In this document: in pieces, positions 45,701-51,160 of the stretch
Position numbering within the stretch: the first letter of the stretch is position 1
Layout: every line of letters starts with the position of its first letter
Assembly (NCBI GenBank): GCA_963691655.1
Contig: OY829329.1
Coordinates: 68,836,822-68,900,821 of the forward strand
DNA: 64,000 nt
Direction of reading: 5' to 3'
From: Toxonevra muliebris
Taxonomy: Eukaryota; Arthropoda; Insecta; Diptera; Pallopteridae
The notes under the pieces: generated by a model
Databases searched by the model: none
Told to the model about the DNA's origin: nothing
Seen by the model: the letters and a program-made list of their open reading frames with translations, nothing else
Program-made: the position numbers and the translations under genes

Positions 45701-47517
45701 TACTCTAGAAAACATTTTCGAATAATATTTGTTAGATGTTCTGTTTTGATTTTGTGCCTTTATGAATCGAATTTGGCATTCAAATAGAACTGCTTTTCGA
45801 ATCGAACTACTGAGTAACCCCCCAGATCTAAATTTGAAATTAAATTTTTTTTGTTTTTCTTTTTTCTTGATTTATATTTTTACTCTTACTCTTAAATATT
45901 AGATTATTTTTGGAAAATTAAAAAAAAAAAAAAAATTTAAAAATATATTATAGAAAATAAATAATAAAATGTTATAAAGCAAAGTAATTCAAGTAAATCA
46001 TGTCTACTACTGGCTAGAGGTACTTAGTTCTGAGCCTGAGTTCCTATTGGTTCATTAAAATTTATTAGGCTATTCATGTTTTATTCGGTATCTTATCCCC
46101 TCATTTGCCATAAATTCTCTCTTTTTCATACAAAATTATAGGACAATATACGACAGATTGTGAATACCCTATAAGTGTATATTTTCCTTGTGCTTTGGTT
46201 TTTTTAAATAAAACTGGGTTTATTTAAGAAAGTTATAAAAATGAACACAAGGCTACTCTAAATTTTGCTTCAAATACAAAATTGAGTTATTATTTATTTT
46301 ATAATTTGAAGTATAATAAGAATTAGTTCTTTTAAATTTATTTATTTACTTTTATTTTATTTATTTAATCGTTTAATAGTGTAACAAGATGTGAGTCTTA
46401 TAAGTAGTAGCATTAGTAGTACACATAAGAAACTTGCAATAGAATTGAATTTTTAAGATTGAAAGACAAAGTTTAAAAACTAAATGTTCTGATTTAAAGA
46501 CGAATTTTTTCGACCAGCTCAATATTCGAAAATTGAAGAGAAAATCCGTTCAACTGGAGTGTTTGTTCCAGGAATACAAAGCACATATTGAATTATCTTT
46601 GCCCGCTTTTATCTATTGGAATATCCTGCTTTCGCATATGTTCAAAAATTTGGAGCCGCTTTAATCTCTTTTCATTTTTGCCCAAAATCCGCGCCAAATA
46701 ATTAAAAATCCAGAACAGGTGAAAATCAGATCAGAAATCCAGAACACCTGGTCACATTATGATAAGAAAATAGCAATAAAAAACACTGTTGCTAATTTAG
46801 CGATTTTCCCGCTAGATCTAAACATGAACTCTTAAATCTATCGGTTTCTCTCCGAATTTTTTCTCTCTCAATTTAGCTTTTTTTGGGCACCAAGAGTTGG
46901 CAGCACTGTTCAAAAATTTCATTTCAAATTTTTTTTTTCTTGCTATCAAGAGCAGAGATAAAGTATCCTCTCTCACCTGCGTAATCTCAGTTTTACCTTT
47001 ACAACAATGACTCATTTTCCTTGTTGTTGTTTTTGTTTCCTTATTACCGAAATGCGAATTTCAATGAAAATGAGCAACTCTTAATAAGAGCAATATTAAA
47101 ACAAAAAAGCAACAACAAAACGAGATTATGGCGGGGAGTTTTGTACACAACCAACAGTCACTCAAAATGCATTAATTCTTTCTCTTCTGTTGTTGTTGTA
47201 ATATAATTGTATATACAGTGGCGCACATACATAACAAACCTGTTTAAATGTAGTGTTCACCCCGCTCGATATGAAGTAGAAGTGAACAACTTGACCATAA
47301 AAAAAAACTAACCTTGAACTAGACCAACACAAAACACGCATGTACATTTTAACAGTTTATATATTAAATATTAAAAGTAGGCACTACATAAATACCTAGA
47401 AAATATAAAAATAAAAATTTCTTACCGTCTCTTTAAATTGTCCATAAACTTTTCAAGGGTGATTTGATCCAGGAGCACGAAGTCCCGAACTCCAACTTCA
47501 CGTTGTTGCATTGCCAT
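6907..47517 (-). CDS. Myo31DF: Unconventional myosin ID, 5' part of gene (exons 1-3 of more)
   Basis: Actin-based motor of class ID; in Drosophila this gene sets dextral left-right asymmetry of gut and genitalia (established knowledge). Three coding exons (47426-47517, 12949-13251, 6907-7126) join in frame to 205 residues. Visible: N-terminal tail starting [14 protein letters not shown]-loop GESGAGKT at residues 101-108, switch I region NDNSSRFGK at 155-163, ending at ...NFHSFYQ. All junctions are GT-AG (gtaaga/tttag, gtaagt/ttcag, gtaatt donor) and phases match. The Drosophila protein is about 1,000 residues, so roughly four fifths of the protein, including the rest of the motor, IQ motifs and TH1 tail, lies beyond the left edge. 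The reading frame is intact. Introns are strongly expanded by transposons. The wording of the motor sequence fits Myo31DF better than Myo61F, but this was judged by memory, not by alignment. Confidence 0.93.
7439..7465 (+). repeat. Solo terminal sequence of the Tc1/IS630-type element
   Basis: AAGGAGTGAGATCGAAAAAA here resembles the reverse complement of the sequence at 50856-50878, just past the Tc1/IS630-type pseudogene. No partner end was found nearby, so it is probably a relic terminus. Confidence 0.4.
7964..8117. repeat. Inverted repeat with ~45-bp arms (foldback MITE-like)
   Basis: The left arm starts GGCAGAAGCGAAACTTCTTG (7964-8008) and the right arm (8073-8117) is its reverse complement with few mismatches, around a 64-bp loop. 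Each arm contains the near-palindrome GAAGTGAAACTTC seen at several other sites. Confidence 0.7.
8118..10530. other. Intron 2 stretch without recognised content
   Basis: A/T-rich DNA with poly-T and poly-A runs and short reading frames only. No repeat shared with other parts of the window was noticed. Confidence 0.5.
10540..11715 (-). repeat. Dispersed family B, copy 1 (rearranged, with inverted pair)
   Basis: 10540-10980 shares the family B promoter-side sequence (gatactctctacacttatcgg, ctctctcactaaa, aacttcgtttcttactgg type) and contains it twice. A 26-bp perfect inverted pair, left arm 10957-10982 and right arm 11668-11693 (cgtaatcttgtattctatca...), flanks the inner part, and both outer sides carry GAAGTGAAAC-like text (10564, 11699). 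Probably a transposon derivative; class not identified. Confidence 0.55.
11716..12948. other. Intron 2 stretch with a diverged internal repeat
   Basis: Within 12230-12540 two related ~130-bp segments carry ttttgggtca..., aatttctaaatttt and agcgaccccaa. Nothing else recognised. Confidence 0.45.
12949..13251 (-). CDS. Myo31DF: Myo31DF coding exon 2 (P-loop exon)
   Basis: Acceptor ttttag| before ATTTCAAGC; 303 nt carry [16 protein letters not shown], the [12 protein letters not shown] strand, and the nucleotide-binding P-loop GESGAGKTE. Donor AAAG|gtaagt. Incoming and outgoing phases (2 nt) agree with exons 1 and 3. The frame is intact. Confidence 0.96.
13252..14557. other. Start of intron 1 (acceptor side), nothing recognised
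   Basis: A/T-rich with T-runs. No repeat shared with the rest of the window and no reading frame of note. Confidence 0.5.
14558..14885 (-). repeat. Dispersed family B, copy 2 (promoter-side part only)
   Basis: Matches the reverse complement of 22720-23045 and 33470-33780: actctctacacttatcgg, gaggaaagtttagctatatg, aatcaagcagaggc, gtcgactctctg and aacttcgtttcttactgg in the same order. The ORF-side half of the family is absent. Confidence 0.7.
15016..15304 (-). mobile_element. Tc1-like element, 3' end relic
   Basis: The terminal sequence CAGTCCCTATTCAATGAATT begins at 15016 straight after TA, as Tc1 ends do. Inside lies the C-terminal end of a transposase (separate entry). The opposite end was not found. 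Confidence 0.6.
15179..15304 (-). pseudogene. Tc1-like transposase C-terminus, 41 codons
   Basis: The minus strand reads ...[25 protein letters not shown]. This has the form of the Tc1 family C-terminus (MPRR...VI...GG.TKY). The N-terminal and catalytic parts are not recognisable upstream, so this is a fragment. Confidence 0.65.
15305..17002. other. Intron 1 stretch, mostly unrecognised
   Basis: A/T-rich. 16690-16990 is less A/T-rich and has a 72-codon minus-strand frame ([19 protein letters not shown]...) that reads like decayed retroelement DNA, but I cannot place it in a family. Confidence 0.35.
17003..17682. mobile_element. PIF/Harbinger-like element D, copy 1
   Basis: Ends are inverted: GCTGATGTTACACGGTCAAT at the left and, read inward from the right, GGGCGATGTTACACGATCAA. 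It aligns along its length with 55388-56081. TTA follows the right end; the left flank (gcgccc) lacks a clear TTA. No transposase frame. Confidence 0.7.
17683..18664. other. Intron 1 stretch, nothing recognised
   Basis: It includes a CT/GA-rich patch at 17.87-17.96 kb; otherwise A/T-rich without shared repeats. Confidence 0.4.
18665..19273. mobile_element. TA-flanked MITE, 609 bp
   Basis: ATGGGTGATG at the left and its reverse complement at the right, with a further matching ATGAGACTT block a little inward. TA stands at 18663-18664 and 19274-19275. This is a Tc1/mariner-type insertion by its target. The interior is non-coding. Confidence 0.65.
19274..21105. other. Intron 1 stretch, nothing recognised
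   Basis: A/T-rich with CA- and CT-patches near 20.85 kb. No shared repeat or gene signal. Confidence 0.45.
21112..22335. repeat. GA-microsatellite locus split by hAT-like element N
   Basis: TTGGTATACAGAGAGAG-type sequence stands on both sides (21106-21167 and 22289-22335). Between them, about 21168-22287, lies a sequence whose start (tattgatattttaggtac) matches 54193-54290 and whose end (atatctacactg) is hAT-like. TGGTATAC/TGGTATAT may be the 8-bp duplication. Interior non-coding. Confidence 0.6.
22683..23500 (+). repeat. Dispersed family B, copy 3 (most complete)
   Basis: Starts near aagtgaaactcc, followed by promoter-like DNA with CTCTC/GAGAG blocks, then ATG at 23090 ([20 protein letters not shown]...), a possible gtatgt...ttttag intron to about 23339, and [13 protein letters not shown] just before an A-run. 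Copy 4 at 33.47-34.2 kb repeats the same order. It looks like the 5' half of a transposon gene; I cannot name the superfamily. Confidence 0.6.
23501..25037. other. Intron 1 stretch, simple sequence only
   Basis: Long A- and T-runs, a TTTC patch near 24.26 kb, GT repeats near 24.35 kb and TA/T-runs near 24.7 kb. No gene or shared repeat. Confidence 0.5.
23822..23867. repeat. 46-bp poly(A) run
   Basis: Uninterrupted A. Frames through it give long Lys or Phe runs and are not genes. Confidence 0.9.
25038..25463. repeat. Compound inverted repeat, 426 bp
   Basis: Outer pair: GCGAATTCATCGAACGAGT (25038-25056) against 25445-25463, one mismatch. Inner hairpin: 25292-25350 against 25387-25448, around ctctcaattt and tatgaagttttt blocks. 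The right arm serves both pairs. MITE-like; target duplication unclear. Confidence 0.6.
25464..27144. other. Intron 1 stretch, nothing recognised
   Basis: Strongly A/T-rich with A14-16 and T13 runs. No repeat shared with other regions seen. Confidence 0.45.
27153..28887. mobile_element. hAT-type element carrying a minisatellite
   Basis: Perfect 12-bp terminal inverted repeats TACGGTGACCAT (27153-27164, 28876-28887) and a perfect 8-bp duplication AATTTAAT (27145-27152, 28888-28895). 1,735 bp. Subterminal ctgtatttcaat occurs near both ends. The interior is mostly the tandem array listed next; no transposase frame. Confidence 0.85.
27328..28548. repeat. Degenerate 11-bp minisatellite array, about 1.2 kb
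   Basis: Roughly 110 imperfect units of the types GAAGTCACTTG, GAGTCACTTG and GAAGTCAATTGGGATTT, often arranged as 22-bp or longer higher-order units. Each unit holds a CANTTG hexamer. Strand-asymmetric (few TGACTTC on plus). Not coding. Confidence 0.9.
28896..29808. other. Intron 1 stretch, nothing recognised
   Basis: A/T-rich single-copy-looking DNA with a CA-rich patch near 29.33 kb. Confidence 0.45.
29817..31068 (-). mobile_element. hAT-type element with degraded Cys-motif ORF
   Basis: Ends TAGGGTGGGTCGATTTGAAT and, inward from the right, TAGGGTGGGTCGATTTTTGA form inverted repeats of the TAGNG hAT type. Flanks ATGTACAT (29809-29816) and ATGTATAT (31069-31076) are an 8-bp duplication with one change. 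1,252 bp; contains a minus-strand ORF relic (30.15-30.39 kb). Confidence 0.8.
30150..30391 (-). pseudogene. Relic ORF with CKC...CTCEK motif
   Basis: The minus strand gives ...[23 protein letters not shown], then after a frameshift [21 protein letters not shown]...C.C.K..KVP...EFL.DQR pattern is, from memory, a recurrent transposon-associated protein motif in insects. Frameshifted and short. Confidence 0.45.
31618..32470. repeat. Degenerate ~125-bp tandem repeat between inverted TTCGGGTCAGGTT ends
   Basis: Five units with spacing 112-144 bp share gcttttctacacgaattatg, then ggagttttgga and an A-run (near 31741, 31885, 32004, 32131, 32243). The block is bracketed by ttcgggtcaggtt (31618) and its reverse complement aacctgacccgaa (near 32456). 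Perhaps an element with internal repeats; class unknown. Confidence 0.6.
32471..33465. other. Intron 1 stretch, nothing recognised
   Basis: A/T-rich with A- and T-runs and a short CAG patch near 33.26 kb. Confidence 0.45.
33466..34200 (+). repeat. Dispersed family B, copy 4
   Basis: Co-linear with copy 3: gaaacgaagttat, aatcaagcagagagtc, gagaggcggctctcg, tagctaaactttcctctca, ATG at about 33806 ([17 protein letters not shown]...), tttttag acceptor near 34048, then the gaatataaaatg and gacgtttcacttcttta end. The second ORF start is mutated here. Diverged enough to be an independent insertion. Confidence 0.65.
34330..35050 (-). pseudogene. Mariner transposase remnant, frameshifted and internally deleted
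   Basis: In order on the minus strand and across several frames: [15 protein letters not shown] (second helix-turn-helix region), a jump into ...[73 protein letters not shown], then YFEDL. These match the SETMAR/Hsmar1-like branch of mariner transposases. Multiple frameshifts and stops; dead. No terminal repeats identified. It follows family B copy 4 directly. Confidence 0.8.
35051..36940. other. Intron 1 stretch, nothing firmly recognised
   Basis: 35120-35230 may belong to the mariner remnant's flank. The rest is A/T-rich with a CCACCT/CAT patch at 36.21 kb and a T-run near 36.71 kb. Confidence 0.4.
36949..37197. mobile_element. Foldback MITE with ~90-bp inverted arms
   Basis: CTGTGGCAATAAGGAATAAC opens the left arm; the right arm ends with its reverse complement, and about 90 bases pair with roughly ten mismatches around a 70-bp loop. 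Flanks AAATAAAT (36941-36948) and AAATAAGT (37198-37205) differ at one base, suggesting an 8-bp (hAT-type) duplication. Confidence 0.75.
37331..37449. mobile_element. Harbinger-like MITE E, copy 1
   Basis: TGCCTGGTTTTCACTATGTC at the left and TGCTTGGTTTTCACTATGTC read inward from the right. TTA duplicated at 37328-37330 and 37450-37452. 119 bp, 80-90% like copy 2. Confidence 0.88.
37741..38029. mobile_element. MITE F, 289 bp, with ~45-bp terminal inverted repeats
   Basis: GCTTTTACACACACCGATTT at the left; GCTTTTACACACACTGATTT read inward from the right. Both continue to a ctcaccgattttt block. No clear target duplication; class open. Confidence 0.7.
38030..39640. other. Intron 1 stretch, nothing recognised
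   Basis: A/T-rich with T- and A-runs; no shared repeat or gene signal. Confidence 0.45.
39650..40330 (+). repeat. Dispersed repeat K, copy 1 (interrupted by a MITE)
   Basis: Shares aatacaata..caatac, catctgctctttg, ccacaata, gagagaaat, agcaagtttattttctttgatgttgtt, ttgtgtttttgca, and acgcatattatatcgcataagagatattcattt with 43650-43945 and 45361-45415. The class is unknown. Confidence 0.6.
39842..40092. mobile_element. MITE inside repeat K copy 1
   Basis: AGACGGTGAGATTAATCTCA at the left; AGATGGTGAGATTTGTCTCA read inward from the right. A third related block (gtgtgagattagttgcatg) lies inside. Repeat K copy 2 lacks this segment. TTA/TCA flanks hint at a 3-bp target. Confidence 0.65.
40445..40748 (+). 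repeat. Dispersed repeat A, copy 2 (uninterrupted)
   Basis: Inverted relative to copy 1 and without the hAT insertion; it keeps a single cttccgac (gtcggaag) at the insertion point. Copy 1 has a further ~25-bp deletion beside it. Confidence 0.8.
40930..41040. mobile_element. Harbinger-like MITE E, copy 2
   Basis: The same 20-bp ends as copy 1 (TGCCTGGTTTTCACTATGTC / TGCTTGGTTTTCACTATGAC read inward, followed by ATA). TAA duplicated at 40927-40929 and 41041-41043. 111 bp. Confidence 0.88.
41044..43080. other. Intron 1 stretch, nothing recognised
   Basis: A/T-rich, with A-rich DNA at 41.66-42.0 kb. An 18-bp direct repeat (cataagatgagaacagtt) at 40814 and 41344 spans MITE E copy 2. No gene. Confidence 0.45.
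43081..43440 (+). repeat. Dispersed family B, 3'-side fragment
   Basis: The tail (gaatatgaaatac, gtaaagaca, aacttctctagtgcg, gttttagttttttt) matches the tails of copies 3 and 4. The promoter-side half is missing. Confidence 0.5.
44530..44760. repeat. Two-unit repeat with GGGAGGTGGGCGTGGC
   Basis: gggaggtgggcgtggc at 44534 and 44630, and tttgtgactctac.acgactc at 44580 and 44712. Both units are 100-130 bp. Locally GC-richer than its surroundings. Confidence 0.6.
44790..45360. mobile_element. Non-autonomous hAT element with perfect 8-bp duplication
   Basis: TAGAGTTCGACCGAA ends (inverted; TAGNG type) and GCCCTAAC at 44782-44789 and 45361-45368. Subterminal ggccgaagccgaac-like motifs repeat in both halves, as in hAT transposase-binding regions. 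The interior is A/T-rich and non-coding. 571 bp. Confidence 0.9.
45651..45823. mobile_element. MITE L, 173 bp
   Basis: GGGGGGTTACTCTGTAGTTC left; GGGGGGTTACTCAGTAGTTC read inward from the right, both followed by GATTC. The target duplication is not evident (flanks aaaca / agatc). Confidence 0.75.
45824..47425. other. Intron 1, donor-proximal stretch, nothing recognised
   Basis: A/T-rich up to the exon 1 donor. No repeat shared with the rest of the window. Confidence 0.45.
47426..47517 (-). CDS. Myo31DF: Myo31DF coding exon 1 with start codon
   Basis: ATG complement at 47515-47517 in context aaaATGGC; 92 nt encode [18 protein letters not shown] and on to ...NLKR plus two bases of a split Arg codon. 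Donor is AGACG|gtaaga. A second in-frame ATG lies two codons on; the first has the better context and matches the Drosophila start. Confidence 0.92.
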
Positions 47518-48672
47518 TTTTGCTGTTTTCGGTTTGGTTTTGTTTTTTATTTATATGGTTGCAATGTTGGTATGTAGAAATTTGTATACAAAAACCAAAA
47601 AATTTGGATAAATGTCGAAAATAAATAAACTAAAATTGGTCAAAAACAAAATTGTTGATTAAAGGAATTTTAAAGGATGAGGGGGAATAAAAGAATGAGT
47701 TAAATTTCACTATCACTGTTTTTTTAATTTTTGTTATTGTAATTTCACTGAATTTCTAATGTGGTCAATATGATTAAAGACACGTTTTATTTGTGCTTCC
47801 ACTTTTTTGTTTTTTAAGAAAAAACAAAAAAAAAACAAAAGGAGAAAAAATATTTAATAGGCAGACCGAGAATTTAAAAACAAAATTATGTTTGAACTAA
47901 AAAAAAAATATTAATTACTGAAAACACAGAAATTTAATTTAGTAAAATTTTAGATATTTTAAATTGCCCTAGAGAAAAGTTCTTTTCAATTAAATATTTA
48001 ACGCAAAAAAAGAATAATTATTTAAAAATCTTAAATTATGCTTAATTTGTCAATTTTAACACTATTTTTTTTTTTTTTTGTATTTTTGCGAATTCCTAAA
48101 ATTTCGATGACGAAAGAAGTTTGCAATTTTTCTTTTGCGTTTTTTTTATGTTGTTGCTTTTGCTTATTTATAATTTGGTGCTTTTTTGGTTGCTTCTTAT
48201 TTTCATGCTGGCGTTGTTGTTGTTCTTTCTTTTAGCTTTTATTAGTTACTGGTTCTGTGGCACACTATTATTTTTTGTTTTGTTTTTGTGTGCTATTCAT
48301 AATTTGGAAATACACCAAGCACGAAAAATATAAAAGATTTAATGAACTCAAGTGTTTTTATTTTCTGTTTTTAGATTTTTTTTTTTTTTTGACGACGATA
48401 CTTATACAAAATAAACCACATAAAGAAAACAAATCAAAGAAAGTAATAAGAAAAAAATAAATAATATTCAAACTAGCAGTATGCTTCAAGCAACATTGGC
48501 TTCACCTTTTCTTCTTTTATTTTTTTAGTGCACACTTGTGCTCCACTCGTAGAAATCTAGTATAGAAAACGAAATCTATATACAATTTCTTGTTCTTTTT
48601 TAGCGCGCGATCTCAACGAGATACAAAAAATAATACAACACAACCACACAGCTGGAAAAACAAAATTCAACT
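47518..48672 (-). other. Myo31DF: Probable Myo31DF 5' leader (exon 1 UTR, possibly spliced)
   Basis: Between the proposed start site and the ATG. It is A/T-rich with several homopolymer runs and no transposon signature that I recognise. Whether it is one exon or contains a leader intron cannot be decided: GT and AG choices are many. The last 30 bases before ATG are A- and C-rich, as in fly leaders. Confidence 0.45.
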
Positions 48673-48675
48673 GAA
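48640..48675 (-). promoter_or_regulatory. Candidate Myo31DF core promoter: initiator plus DPE
   Basis: Reading the minus strand, TCAGTT (48674-48669) matches the arthropod initiator TCAKTY with A+1 at 48672. Exactly 28-33 bases downstream (48645-48640) stands GGTTGT, a full match to the DPE consensus RGWYVT. No TATA box is visible 25-35 bases upstream. This places a start site 1,155 bases before the Myo31DF ATG. The spacing is what DPE promoters require. The link to Myo31DF is inferred from strand and position. Confidence 0.6.
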
Positions 48676-49768
48676 GCGAATTTAAACGCGCACGCCAGTT
48701 GTCAGCTGATTTTGGATATACCCGCACAGTGTTGCATGTTTGCGTAGTTTTTCACGTTATGTTTGAAAAGTAGTAGTAAAGTATATATTAAGTTTAATAT
48801 TAAAATAAAGCTATTTTATTGATTTCTACTGACAACGAAATTCAAATTAATATTAAATAATTAAGATTGAGCAATTTTAATTTACTATTTGTTATTTTAA
48901 TACTTATTAATTAATGTCGCATTAATTCGAATGCAATACTGCATTTTAATTGTAGCGTTGCATTTTGTGGTAGAGCAACGTTTAGTTTGGTTCAAAACAG
49001 GAATGCCAGCGAATTTGTCGGATTAAAAATTGTTAAACTTATAGGATTTACGGTTTTTTCTTTCGATTTTAAAAATATTTTCTAGGGATTTATAAAAAGG
49101 GCAAGACTATTACGTAAAATAATGGAATATTTTGTTCAGATCATAGTTGTCAACCAAAACCATTATAAAATAAGATGGAAAGCTGAATTTGGGCGCGGCC
49201 AAACTTTAAATACCCTATAAACTCTCGTGGATTGAGTTTATAACCCCATTTGTAATATGGTTGCTTGGAAAGAGGGGTTACATGTAATCACTTTGACATA
49301 ATTGCCAAAAATGGGTCTCGCAGTCTGAGAAGGCCCGGCAAACAGTGTTTGAACAAAATCCGTAGCTTTGTAGATCCAACAACAATGGATGAATACATTA
49401 AATGCCCCGTAATTCCATTCTTTAAGAGAGGTATATGGTTGCTGACTCGACCGATAAAATAACTGAAGGGCTGGACGCCGTTAAAAAAATCGAAAAACCG
49501 ATTTTTTCAAGAAAATAAAATTTTAGACCATATCGTGAAATTCCTCTAACGTAAAATTTTGTGTTTCTACCTATCATTGATGTAAGCTATATTCCATGGA
49601 AAGATCGCATCCTACTTCCATAAGAATATACGTAGGCTAGGTTAGGTTAAAAGGAATTGCTCAGAAAACTGAGCGTCCCTGGAGGCCAAAACTTTGATCT
49701 ATTATGACATCGCTAATACAAACATTATGGAATCTACCACATGTTGATTTATTGTGAGTTTGATCAAA
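48676..49768. other. Intergenic DNA upstream of the Myo31DF promoter
   Basis: 48.7-49.1 kb is A/T-rich. 49.15-49.65 kb is less A/T-rich and reads like decayed transposon DNA, including a CTAGGTTAGGTTA patch at 49.63 kb like the SINE tail in reverse. Nothing definite. Confidence 0.4.
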
Positions 49769-50695
49769 ATGAGTGAAGAAAAAGAAGTACGTCTTAAAAT
49801 TATTAAAAATTTAAAAAAAAAATCCAAATTGGTTCTACAAAAAATTGGCCAAAGAATTGAAGGTCTGCCGTCAGACTGTTTCCAATGTTATTAAACAGTT
49901 TCTGGAGAATTTGACCATCGATAGGAAACCTAGTTCGGGAAGAAAACAAGGATCACATGATATTGGGAAAGCCAAGAAAATAGAAAGCATATTGAAAAGA
50001 TCTCCAAACACATCTATTAGAAAAGCTGCCCGGTTAGCCCAAAGCTCTGACTATTTGGTGCGAAAAGTTAAAGCCAATGCAGGTTTGAAAACATACAAAG
50101 TCCAAAAAGTTCCAGTGAGGAATGCTGCAAAAAATTTATACGCCAATGGTAGGGCTCGGAAATTAAAATCGAATTTCATACAAAAATATTCATGTTGTAT
50201 AATGGACGATTTTACGCAGCTTCCGGATCAAAATTTTTATGTTGCTGATGCTCGAGAAACAATTTAGAATCCAAAAGCAGACAAAATTTCCTAAAAAATT
50301 CCTGGTATGGCAAGCTATATACAGTTGCGGCAAAAGAAGCAAGTCATTTGTTACAGTGGGCTCTATAAATACCGAAATGTACATCTAAGAATGTTTGAAA
50401 AAGAGACTTCTTCCTTTCATAAGACACATATTTTTGGCCCGATTTGGCATCATGTCACTACGGCAAGAAAGCTCTGGAGTGGTACCAAAGTAATAACATA
50501 GTTTTTGTACCAAGAGAGTCCATTCTCAATCCTCCAAATTGTCCGGAGCTAAGACCAGTGGAGAGATATTGGGCTCTTGTAAAAAGAAACTTAAAGAGCA
50601 CAAAAAAGGTGTCCCAAAATATCGAAGATTTTAAAAGGAGATGGGCAAACTGTTCCAAAAAGGTGTCTGAAACAACTGTTAAATCTTTAATGTAA
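49769..50695 (+). pseudogene. Tc1/IS630-type (ITmD37E-like) transposase pseudogene
   Basis: Starts MSEEKEVRLKIIKN. A frameshift in an A-run leads to WYKKLAKELKVCRQTVSNVI (helix-turn-helix), RSPNTSIRKAARLAQSS, CCIMDD (first Asp, with about seven residues after it lost), FYVADAR. Stops and frameshifts follow, then FWPDLASCHYGKK (second Asp, 50441-50443) and NPPNCPELRPVERYW (Glu, 50561-50563). There are 39 residues between Asp and Glu as read, with SIL making it longer than the 37 I expect. Inactive. Confidence 0.82.
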
Positions 50696-51160
50696 GGCTT
50701 ACCAAAAAAAAGGTCCACGAGTTCATAAATAGTGGTTAGAACTATAAAAGTTATATTTTTCTGTAATTTGTAAAATATTATCAATTAAATAAAAAAAAAA
50801 AAAAATTAACACTCTAAGATCAACCGTTTAAAAATTATTGAATTTTATATATGTTAAGATTTTTTGATCTCACTCCTTATAACCTACATGTAATACACTT
50901 CAGAAAGTTTTAATTTCGATCGAATATATTCTCACTTCATCAAAATGAAACATTTTTGTAGTGTAATGCATCTAGGAGTTGAGGCATATCTGGGTTAATT
51001 TGACACCATACATTTACTTCATCACAATGAAGACCAACCAGCGAACTTTCCTTTTTCAGCAAAACATTAGATTTATTGAGCATGTAACAATTTTTTTTTC
51101 GCGAACCTGTACAACTACAATCTAAATTCGTCTATAAAAATATATGCATACTGCATCACT
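50696..51160. other. Transposon 3' flank and 3' UTR of the DUF4795 gene
   Basis: 50856-50880 holds the terminal sequence of the Tc1/IS630-type element (tttgatctcactcctta). From about 51.05 kb to the stop codon is the probable 3' UTR. Confidence 0.45.
51072..51077 (-). terminator. Candidate poly(A) signal of the DUF4795 gene
   Basis: TTTATT on the plus strand is AATAAA on the coding strand, 84 bases past the stop codon. It is the first canonical hexamer downstream. In AT-rich DNA this hexamer is common, hence moderate confidence. Confidence 0.5.

Larger units (their letters stand above)
13252..47425 (-). other. Myo31DF: Myo31DF intron 1, 34 kb, transposon-filled
   Basis: 34,174 bp between coding exons 1 and 2 (gtaaga donor, ttttag acceptor). 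No host open reading frame is convincing in either strand. The content is at least five hAT-type insertions or relatives, several Harbinger-like and foldback MITEs, mariner and Tc1 remnants, copies of family B, tandem repeats and microsatellites. Intron status follows from phase-correct joining of the two exons. Confidence 0.88.
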
